A stretch of 64,000 nucleotides of DNA from Crocinitomicaceae bacterium (GTDB lineage: Bacteria; Bacteroidota; Bacteroidia; Flavobacteriales_D; Crocinitomicaceae), in contig JAMLHA010000006.1 of the NCBI GenBank assembly GCA_023957475.1, positions 116,841 to 180,840 on the forward strand, given 5' to 3'. The notes below the pieces were generated by a model. That model searched no databases and was not told where the DNA came from. It worked only from the letters and a program-made list of their open reading frames with translations. The stretch's first letter is position 1. Each line of letters starts with the position of its first letter. Position numbers and translations under genes: made by a program. Of this stretch, positions 41,480-53,400 are shown piece after piece.

Positions 41480-44400
41480 TTAATTCCCTAATTCGTACAA
41501 ACTTTTGATTGCTTTCTCTAATGTAAATTGATGAAAAGGAGGACGATGTACTTCATCTAAATGTCCATACTTTTTATTATATTCTTTTTGTCTAAACTCC
41601 TCAACACTTTTAGCATTGTATATTTTTTGGTAAGTATATGCGTCCATTTCTCTAACTAACTGATTCCAGTTAACTTTTTGGAGCTTTTGATTTGCGTGTC
41701 TGTTTTCGTGTACTACAATGTCATCTCTACCTCCCTCCACAAAAATATGCACTTTATCCCATCTTCCCTCTTTAGAGTTCCATATATCTTTATCAGAACC
41801 TGTCATACCGTCAAATTTTGAGTTAATATTTCCTCTTTGGGAAGTGTAAACAAATAATGTTGAGCTTGAAATAATTTTATCAAAATCGGTTTCCAGTTTT
41901 TGCCAATCTTTTAATATTTCTTTTGTCTTTTCAAGTTTTTGCTCTTGTTTTTTCGTTTTCTTACCTACAACTTGTCTTTCATTAATCTCATTCTGTATTA
42001 CTGTAATGTTATTTCGAAGTTCAGTAATCTTGTTTTTTACAGTATTATAAGCCTTATCAAAATCTTTTTTTGCTTGTTGGTCGTGATTACCTTGACTATC
42101 AGTAAAACTTGTATCAGCACCACTCGGGTCAATAAACCAAATAGGATTATTTGCAAAAGTCGCATACGGACTTTCATGATGTTTCACAACTGGGTCAATA
42201 TTCCATCTTCTACCTAAGCGACTGTCGTATTGCCAGAACTCTGCTGTGTAGCTGTTTCCTTTACCAGAAACCTCGTCATCCTTCTCTTGATTTTGAAACC
42301 CATACCTATACCCATTCTTTGCAATTCCTTCGGGTACGATTAGTGTATCTTCGTATGTTCTGTAAAACTTGATATTATCCAAGTAATAGGTTCCGTATTG
42401 GCGGATTTGCACAAAAACATTGGAACTTGTGGCAGTGTAACTGAAGGTATTTGTTCCATTGTTGGAAAGTACATGTAAGGTGTAGGAGCCTGTTTGTGTG
42501 GCGCTTTTCCAAATCAACACGTTTATCTCGTTGTTGGATACGTTTACTTTTTGGATGTCAATTGAGAAAGTATACGTTTTTCCGTTTTCTATGGCAAAAC
42601 TTTGACAAATTCCGTGTGCCGCTTTGGTGGATACTACTTTTAAGCGTTTGTTTAAAGGGGAACTATCAATTGAAATAGTTGTTTGGCTGTTGGGAATCCA
42701 ACCATCCACTATAATATATGTTCCAAAATTTTGAATCACTGAGTTTTCAAAATCTGTCTGGTGAATGAATAAAGTGTCTGTTACATAGAGCGTATCTGCT
42801 GGTGATCCAACAAATTTCTTCTCCATCGTTCTACCGTCCAACTGCACTCCAAAGGGTGAGTAATCGAATACATGGTCTATTCCCACGCGGTAACCGGCAA
42901 TAGTTGTATTATCGGTACTAATCGGATAAACGTGGTCATTAACGACGGTCAACACATTGCCAAGGTGGTTGTTGAGTTCGTAATTTCTGTTGCCAAACAC
43001 GCCATAGCTTGGTAAATTAGTTGGAATAAACATATTTACGGTATCGTGCGTTGTTCCCAGTCGATCCGAGCCGTAGATGTTGCGCTCTGTTAGATAATAC
43101 CTCGTTGCATTGTTGGCTGGTGTCACCTGATGTTCATACATACTCATCTGGTTCCCTTGTGCGTCAAATATGTAGTATGTGCTCTTTTCTAACATGAGGG
43201 TTTGTCTATTGTATTGATGCTTCGCAATCCGTTGTCCAAAAGCATTGTAATCAAAAATAAGATTTTTTTTGTTGCTAGACAAACTTCTTCTTATTTCTTT
43301 GACTTTTCCGTCCACACGCCAGATGATGGTGTCTATTTCTTCTTGACGGTCTTTTACCAAGCGCCCTTCTGCATCGTAGACATAATTGTTATAGATGTTA
43401 ATGGAATCTGTACTTGAATAGAAGTGACCCATATCGTCAATATCCGTACTATCAATATTACTTGCAATATTATCATTGACATGATACAAACGGTTGCTAA
43501 GGAGATTACCACCTGTACTGTGGTACTTATATTCCAGCTTTTCAATAATTGTTCCGTCTCGTTTGTGACGCTCTTGTTTAAGAATGTTTCCGTTAGCATC
43601 GTAATTGAAATAGTTGTAATAGCTTTGATTATAAGATGTCGGGTTCCAACTATTGGATGCAAGGTCTGTTTCATAACTTTTACTCTCAACGAGCCTATTC
43701 AACTGATCATACCTATAGGCATTCAGCATCGGCATTGCTAGCTTTGTTTCAGGGTTGGTGATAGCTGTTTGCATGTAGCGGATATTTCCGTTGTATAAGT
43801 TACTACTACTGTTTGCCGCATTACTACCTGAACTCACACTTGCTTGTGGAGTTGCTCCTCCAATAGCAGTATAATCTCCCTGGTAATAGTGCAATCCGAA
43901 TCCGAATATGTCTTTTGCAAACAAGGCGTTTGCCTCAGCTTGGTCGCTGTCTTTACCCGGATCGTGCTCCGCATCCAATACGGACGAGTTTACGCCTTTG
44001 AGCCAGCCTTGCAGGTTGTAATAATAATCCACTCCTTGCAAGTTATTTTGCCCGATTTCTACACGTGCCAGTGGTCCGTGGTCGTAATAAAAATAGCGTG
44101 CATCGTTTTGCCAGTCGCTGTTGTGTGCCAGTTCGTTTTGCAGGTCTTGAGCCAGTGCATTGATTCCCACAATCGGAGTGGTGGTGCTGGTGTACACCTG
44201 TGTAATGCGATTGTCGGCATCGTAAATAAAGGCATGGTGCCACTGATCTGCTTGTCCGTTTTGTACACTCATGCGGTGTACGTTTCCGCTTACCAGGTCG
44301 TAGGCATAATCCATGCGTTTGAAACGCTGGGAAGCAATACTCGGGAAGCTTTCTGCCATTTTTCTATTGTCCTGTACCAGTGTTTTTACATTACCATGTA

Positions 44401-47400
44401 TGTCGTACTTATAGTGCGTTGCATGGTCGTAAGTCTGGTCGTTTGCATCGTAAGTTTCTTCATAAGTTACGTGCACAATGCGTTTGTTTTGTGTCGTATA
44501 GTCGGTATCAAATTCCGTTGGAAGTCCTATGATGTGGTTGTGATCGTAATAGCTTTTCGTTACTTCCTTGCGTGCTCCCGGTGCAAAAATCCAGGTAGCA
44601 AGCTGTGTGTCATCAATCACCGAAGGGTTGAAGAAATTAGAAACACTTGTACCAAACACGCTCGTAAAACGTGGGTTTGAACCATCGTTTTCGGTTTTTT
44701 CTCCTGCTTCCACGACACGTCCGAGTGCGTCGTACAGGGTATAACTGAATTTGCGTTCTGCTCCGTTGTACTGGCGCGAGTTCTGGCTCACCACCAAGCG
44801 TCCCAGCTTGTCGTAGAAGAAACGGTTGGAATAACGGGCATTGGCATCAAATACCTTGCGTACGTAAGCGTGTGTATAGCTTCCTGATAAATACGTTCCT
44901 CCAAAGATGCCACTCGTTGGTGTAGCAAAAGCAATGGTGTAGAGGTGCATGTTTGTTGCTCCGAGGAGGTCGTTGGAACCAACTACATTTCGTTGTACCC
45001 AGTTGGTACTTGTCAGATAACCCGATGTACTGATGGTTGGGTTGGTGGTGCTGAAATACGCACCGTCATCTCCAACGAGTGTTCCGGTAATGTTATCCGT
45101 AAATACAATAGCATTGTAGTGCTGCCAGGCAAGTTCCGTTGGATTGCTTTGCAGTAATGTATTTGCTGCACTGTAGTGTTTGTACAATCCGTTTTCTCCA
45201 ACAGCTACGTAATCACCGTTGTTAAAGACATGTAAGGCATTTGCCTGTGCTCCCGAACCAAGCGAAATCAGATTTGTTGCGGCACTGGTTGTAAGGTTCA
45301 ATTTCACCACATTTTCATTGTTTACCAAATGTAGTTCGTTGGTGTTGGCTCCCTGTGCAATGGCTCTTACGTTGTTGACAGTATAGCCTGTTACCGCAAT
45401 AGGTGAAGCGATTCCTGAAGTGGCTGTTTTGTACTGTGCATTGTCTCCAAAAATGTAGCTCTCTGATGCGTTTTTCGTCCAGACTTTACGATAAGTATCT
45501 GTTGGTGCCTGAGGTGTGTTCGGATACACCACATTCCAGCCATTTCCTCCGGTAACGGTTGTACGAATCACAAAATTGTCAGCAAGATATGTTCCTGTTT
45601 GGGCATTGGTAAAATGTAAATCTCTGACAGGTGGTGGTAGCAGGTATTTATTCACCATTTTGTTAGCCCCTGTACGTGCTTCCATATACGCACCTTCACC
45701 ACAGATAAGTACCGAAGTTGTAGTAAAATTAGAAACTCCATACAGTGTTTTTTGTCCTGCAGTCGTATAAACGCTAAACGAGTTGGCAGTAATCACAGGG
45801 CTGTGCACTACTTTCCCGTTTTGCCCTACCGCATAAAATTCGCTTCCGTTTAATACCGTAAAATCATATAAATCGGCTCCTGCCAATTGTGAAGTAACTG
45901 TTGCACCGGAAGGTGTCAGGAATGAATGCCAGCTTGTTACATCCAGACCTGGGATAATTCCGGAAGCAAGTAATCCGTCTTGTCCTGCGGCTACAATTGC
46001 TGTTGCCGGAGGATAATAAACTGACTTATAAATCGTCTGATTAATCCCCGTATTGATCCGTTCCCAATGTATTACAGGAGTTGTTTTACGCAGATAAATC
46101 GTACCATCTTCACCCGAAGCAATCGTATGTCCGTCATTGTGAACAATGGAATGTAATTTATTTGGATTATTTTTCAACGATTCATCCTGCTGAGAAGAAA
46201 TGGAAGTATATGTACCATCAAGCGTCGCCAAAAGTATGCCATTACCAACTCCGATAATGCGACCAGATACTCCGATAATGGCAGCTACATCTACATTCAA
46301 ATTAGCAATTACGTCATAATCTACCAATGATGCAGACATGGAAACAGAAACCAGTTCATCAGCTGTTTTATCAACTGAGAATATTTTTGTTCCCATCGTT
46401 GTTAGTCCTTTGTGTGCTGTTCCTGATCCAGTGATGGCAAACAGATTAACTGTATTTGATCCTGCTTGTTTGTCTACCCGATACATACTTCCTGCTGCCG
46501 TTATTACAGCGCCATAAATGGTTTGGTTCAACCCTGATCCACGCGCTGCACGGATATCTGTAACGGGGTCTGCTCCTGTTACGGCAACAACATCATTGTG
46601 TAGCCATGAAGGGCTATTCATAAATCCGTTGGCTGTATAGCTTACTTTACCAGTTGCTGTTGCGACAATAATATGTGCTTTTGCAGGTGTTCCAGGTTCA
46701 TGATCCATCCATCCTGCATGTAAATCATCTGTTGTATTGATGGCAACTGGAATGGTTTCGAGTGTCATCCCTGGTACAACAATCTCTATTCTTCCTTCAT
46801 TTCCAACCGCAAGGATATGACTTCCGTTGTTAGAAATAGATAAATGATTGAATGTATGCTGGGATAGTTGTTGCCAATTGACCCCTCCGTCAAAAGTGCG
46901 CATGAGGTAATTTTCTCCAGGTTGCAGTTCTACTAATGCAACTCCGTTTTGTTCATTAAAGAAACGGATAGCATGTACATTATTGGTAAGATCACTCTTT
47001 ATCAGTTTCCAGCGCTCAACCGTTGAAATAACGTCTTCCTTTTTGTAAATACGTCCATCTTCACCGGCAGCATAAGCACCGATTCCGTTATAACTGTGAA
47101 TATCTTTCATTTCTCTGGTTGTAAAGCTATTTTCAGCAACCCATGTTGTAGTACCTGTCGGAAGACGGTAAATGGAAGATGTATTTGCCACATTGTCATT
47201 TACGGTGATAAAGAAGTCAGTACCATCTGTTGTGACACTTGTCACAGAAGCAGAAGATGGTTCTGTAATACCGGCAGTTACCATTGAAACAACTTGTCCG
47301 GAGCTTGTAATATCTGCTTTCACAATTGTCCGATTTTCTCCAACAATCACAAAAGTATGATCACCACTTCCTAAATCGATGTGTGCAATACCATTCAAAT

Positions 47401-50400
47401 CATGAATGACTTCAAGAGAAGGAACCTGCCATATCTGTGGATAAAGATTCCATGTAATTCCTCCATTATCTGTTGTCAGTACAGTTCCTTTTTCTCCGAT
47501 GGCAATACCGTTGTTTCCATTGTTGTACATCACTGTTTTTCTGATATCGGCACCAACAAGATCTTGTACTCTTGTCCAGGTTGTCCCTCCGTCATTTGTA
47601 CGGAAAATAAATCCTTTTCCATCTATTTCACCTCCCAGATAACCGATGTTTTCATTGACCATCTGAATTTTATACGTAATCAGGTCTTTGTGAAGTCCGT
47701 TGGGAAGTGTCTGCTCAAAAATATTCATCGGATCGGTATCAGGAGTTGACTGATACACTAATTGATTCAAACTGTTGTATTCATAGCGTGTTGCCAGACG
47801 ATGGGAGGTAAAGACTGTTTTTGTCTTGTTATCTCTGTCAGATTTAATCTGTAAAGACAAGGCATCCGAAGAAGAGGTAATGTCGAGTGGTTCAACTCCT
47901 GCAGGTGGAATCGTTTTAATCAAATTTCCAGCCTGATCGTAGTAATACAATGTAAAATGATACAATTTATTGCTGTAGGTATACTTCAAATTCTCTCCGA
48001 TTGATAAACAATGAGCAAGGTATTCATTGACAAGGGCATTACTGACACTGTCTACATAATTTTGGTAAAGTACTTGTGCTTCAAACATCGCCTGATTGAT
48101 CTGCATTTCCGCACAGTTATTGTTCAAGGTTACGTCCGGCATAATGGAAGGTGTACCTGAAACAGGATTGGGAGCACATGGAGTAGAGTAGCTGGAACAT
48201 TCTTTGGGACTCAGGTACTCATTTAATTCTGCCCCATTGTTGATGACATATAATCCAGCGAGTATATTACTCAGACGCGCACAAATATGATCTGCACAAT
48301 AACACATCTCATGTCGTAAAAACTGTTCGTATGTGTAAATTGCCGTAACCGGATATTGTGTTGAATCAATAGCGGAATTATAATAGGCAATGCAATTCAG
48401 GTATTGTTCGTAGGGTATTTCACATGGGTCTTCAGGATTAATCGGTTTCATTTCACAAAAACTTCCAAAATCTAAGTACATGCTCAGCATATTTGGACTT
48501 GAAATGGATACGGCACCTTTTAGAATAGAATTAATTCGGTTACAAAATTCCTGATCACACTTTCTTGTACACATCCCGTTTTCTTCAAAAATATGGAGAG
48601 GTATAGTATCCTGAATTAAGAAGAAACCAGATCCCGGACCCATTGCAAGAACAGAATCGTTATAAAATGAAAGACATGTAAGATAACCATCATAAGCAGG
48701 GCAGGAAGAAGTGCTCATATAAGTAGCGTGCAGGTAACTCACAATACTGTCATAATCTGTTAATGATTCTAAGTGAGCATCATAAGAAGCTAAATATTCT
48801 CCTTCTTCAAACATGAATCCGGATAGTTCTTCATATTCCTGAGGGGTGATACATGGATTACAGTCTTTAATTGAAATACAAGAAGTTCCGTATACTGTAT
48901 GCTCTGTTGTATCAATACCATCAAAGAAAACACCTGTGAATTCGAAATTATGAAAATTACCATAATTATCAATATCGTTTCCTTGTAATTGAAAGTTTTG
49001 AATTTCTATCAGATTGATAAGCAGATTAGGACTTTGTGATGCCAGTATCAATTCACAGTCACCAGCTTCAATAATCAATGTGTCACCGCCCGAAGATAAA
49101 ACACTTGAGGTTGAGTCAATTCCAAAAGGAAGACTACTTATGATGGAAGGTGTCATTTCAACACTTGTAAAGAGGTTAATTGAAGTGATTCCATCATAAT
49201 CCTGTACAATTAAGACGTCATTAAGCAATGCCTCTAAGGAAATGAAGTTTTGGTGAGCAGTTGTCTGACAAGCAACAGGTGTAGGAAGACCACAGTCTCC
49301 TGATTTAATTCCAATACGTTCACCCGCGATTTCCCGATACAATGTACCAATTACCATTGCACTTCCTCCTGCAGTGAAAAAGGCTTCCATTTCAAAGGAA
49401 TTCTCACCAATAGATGTCATATTTCCAAAGTAGGATACCGTAGCTAATGCGCCTGCCGTTATTGTCGCATTGAAATGAATGTACAATCCATCGTTTGGAT
49501 TTCCTGCCGGATCATAAATTTTAAACAAACTTCCTGATATAGATTCCCAATGTAAATTAGATCCAACTGCTGCGGCATTTTCAATATACAAGTTTGTTAA
49601 ACCTGAAAATGTTCCATATGTTGTTGAAACATAAGGGTTGATAGCCAGAGGAGAAGCGGATAAAATGTTGTTATCCAGATGAAGGCTGTTGAACAGTACT
49701 GTTATTTTTTTTGCCAGTTCATTGGATGAACATTCTGGCGCAAAATCACAGGATGTAGGCAACCCGGAGGTCATTGTTCCTGTAATGGATTCAATGTAAA
49801 CGGTATCAATTTCTGTTATAACAGCTTCTGCTGTAAAACTAAAAGTACCTGTAACATATACATTGATAATATTTGTTACATCATTCCAGTCTGCAGTCCC
49901 TCCCAAAGTCATCGTAATAGTTGATGCAGGTGTAGAAGGAACAGCTACCCAATCAATTGTTAAAACACTCCCTGAAACACTTCCCTGATGCTCTATCATC
50001 GGGATTGTTCCCGGCATATTGAAATTATTGTTCGCCTGAAATAACGCAGATAGCTGCGGATAACTATTCAAATTCACATTTGGCGCTAGCAATTCGTTGT
50101 TTTGTACCATTGCAGAAAATAAGCCTTGTATAGCAAATTCTACAGGACACTGTCCTGTTTGCAAATACACTTCATAAGCTACGCCGTTTGCATCCTGGTG
50201 AGGAAGATCTGTTTCGTCTGAAAATCTGCGTACTTTGTTCAGATATAAATGATAAGTGGTTAATTTACACGGTTGCTGACTTATCAACAAGGGAAGAATC
50301 CACGAATTGGAAAAATTGAAAGGTCCCATTAAAGTGAATGGATTGAATTCATCGTTTCCAATACATCCGTTATATGCTTCACATTCTTTTACCGCTCTGC

Positions 50401-53400
50401 AATCCGCCAGTTTGCGTTGTATTTTTTGTTTCTCACTCAAATACAGTGATTTTAGTATCACCCATTCCTCGTCCAGCACCTCATTATCCCACACGCCCAT
50501 TACGGTATGTCCAAAGTTGTAACAAGGAGCAGGATAGGAGGTTGCATAATTTGTTCCGCAACGTGCAGTTAGCGCAGCTACTTCCGGCATCGACCGCCAA
50601 GCTCCGCCAATGTATTGATAATGATTGAACTTATTTTCCAATTCCGTGCCGTAGTTACCATTACAGATAGCTGTATTAAAATCCGAAGAATAATAAACAA
50701 AGGGATCCCATGCCACTGCATCTTCTGTATTGTCCCCTCCCAAAGGAGCAAACCAGTTTAACAAATCATAGGATGTGCTGTTTAACTCCACGAAGCCGTT
50801 ATCAAGTGCTGCAAGCATAGTTGTAGTTTGCTGCAATAATTTATCGAAAGATGTACTTGTAAATACATCATCCGATTCAATCGCATCATCATAAATCAAG
50901 CACGTTTCATAGTAACAATATTCAGGATGGTAATAGATGAGCGATTTACCCCAGGACTGCTCGAACAGATCTATGAAATCCTCAACATGCTCCAACTCTT
51001 CAGGATAAATATATACCGCTTGTGTTTGCGGATCCGTTTTCATGACTCCTAAGCTATATGGTGCCGGCAACCAAACGCCTGGGTTCATAGGGTCTTCGGT
51101 TAAATAAACTCTACTGCGCTCCCCGTTTTCATTTACATACATGTTTTGCTGTCCCAAAGGAGTAATTAAAACCGGGGTCTTCCAATATGCATTCACTTTT
51201 GGAAGATGATTCAATGGGTTGTAAACACTTAATGGAAAATTCATCAAATCAATTGTTCCTGTCGTTTGATTCAGATATTCTCCATATTGTCCACCAGGAG
51301 ACATATCTAATCGAAGCAACGTTTCCATTATCTCGCAGTGAGAACTTCCGCCATTACATAATTTTTGACATTGCTCAATTCTCAGATAATAATCATTTGA
51401 ATTTCCTTGCCCGGAAGCAATGAAGTCTTCTAAACTTCCCAGTTGCTCAAAGCAATTGTCACAGGTTACCTCACAACCGGAAGTATCAATATTGGCAAGT
51501 GTAATATCTTCAAAATCCTGAAGTGTCATTGCACAGGAAGAACGCAAATAGATTGCCACCAATGAATCCAACGCCTGTTGGCTAACTGTCAGTTTTTTAG
51601 TTAAACTGTATGTTCCGGGAGCAAGTGATACGGTAAAAGTGGTGTCTAATTCTCCATTTACAGGAGAAACACATGCCGAATGGAAATTGTATCCGGACTC
51701 CGTTGCAGTAAATTTTCCAACCAACCTGTTTTGTAAGTTGGAAGGAGCTAAATTAATTCCACATTCATCAATCAAATCAATCGATAAATCGTACACACAA
51801 TCAACACAAATACTATCCAGACAATCCATGTCGACAGGGGTTATGTCAAAATCATAGGAAAAGGTATGAGCAGATTGATAGGCAACCAACAATTCGGTGG
51901 AAAACACCAATGATCGGTTGTCAATATCAAGCTGGTTGGTTCCAGAAGCAAAAGCATCTATTTCTAATGCTACAGCGTTTTCACTTTCACTGTCAATTCC
52001 CAATAAGTTTTCAGGACTATCTCCTGCCAGTGCAGTAGCAATCACTCTTCCCTGCTGATCAAGGTAAGAAATACTAGCCTGTCCATGGGCATCAATTACA
52101 GCATTCTTCTGATAATGTGATTTATATCCTACTTCCGAGCCAAACAAGCGGTCTAATTCCACCTGATCTGGTTGACCGTAAAGGTATCGGGTTTCTTTGC
52201 CTGAACCGATCTGAAATTCAGGACCAACACCTCCCTGACGACGAATACGTCCCGTGTTGTCGGGAGTATATTCAACCTGTACAAAAGGATAGCCGTTTGC
52301 ATCAGGAACATACCCCTGTTCAAATAACTGATTAGGGTTGTCTGTAGAATAATAATTGGATGCTCCGGTAGTTGTTTTCATTTCAGCAGCACCCACTGCA
52401 CACAAAGCACTTGTATCGCTGATATCAAAATCAGAAGCAGAATAGGGTTTATCTGCTAAATTTACATTGAAATCACGATACAAATGAAGACTTTGACCTT
52501 TCAACGGATCATTGCTACAAACGGTGTCTGCCACGGGAACAGGGAGAACAGTAACCGTAGGCCTTCCTTGATAATCATAGATGGTTTCTCCTACTATGAT
52601 ATTATTGTCCGAATTCACACGTGTTACACTTTGGCGATTTCTAAGTGTTCCGTCAAAATAACTGACAACTTCTTTTTTCTTTCCTTGTTCTGCATAAGTT
52701 GCCGAATATTGCCAGTTCAAATTACCCTCGTGTTGTTCCATCCCTGTAATCTGAATTTTTCGCAATGCATTGATACTGCTCACAAATCCTTTTTCAGGTT
52801 CGCTCCAGTTACCAAAAACAAATTGATCAGGAGTAGCGGGTAAAACCCCTACAGAACGTAGACGATATACCAGCCATCCTTTATCAAATACAAGTGAAAT
52901 TGTATAATTGTTATCTGAGGTCGTTATTCGTGTTGAATTAAACTTAAAATCATATCCCAATACACTTGGAGAAAGCACTCCTGCAATCGAATTGGAATAA
53001 TCATTGATATAAGCCCATTCCAACTGATATTCCTCTGCACCTGATATATGTGTCCATGAAATAGTAACGGCATCATCAGTACCATTACAATCTTTATCAA
53101 CTTTTGTGAATGAAGATGACACAGGAGAACTTCCTAGCTCTAAATAACGCTCAATGAAGATATCTCCCTGAACATAAATATTCGCAGGAAGAATACTTTC
53201 ATTTGATCCGTTCACTTTTATATCTCTGATTGAGAAAACCATTTTATAGGCATTGTGGAACTCTACTTTGTTTAATGCAATCATCTGAAGGGTATCCGAT
53301 GGTGAATACATTACTTTCAACCAAAAGGTGGTATCTGAAAGCGGATTCATAGCTACGTCCCAACGGTTTACTCTGACTTCTACTTCAATGTTCATCGCAT

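Noticed and set aside
43844..44680. 278-aa open frame on the plus strand opposite the YD-repeat region
   Set aside because: It lies entirely within the well-supported 4055-aa gene on the other strand, is Cys/Val-rich in an unnatural way and has no domain. A shadow frame.
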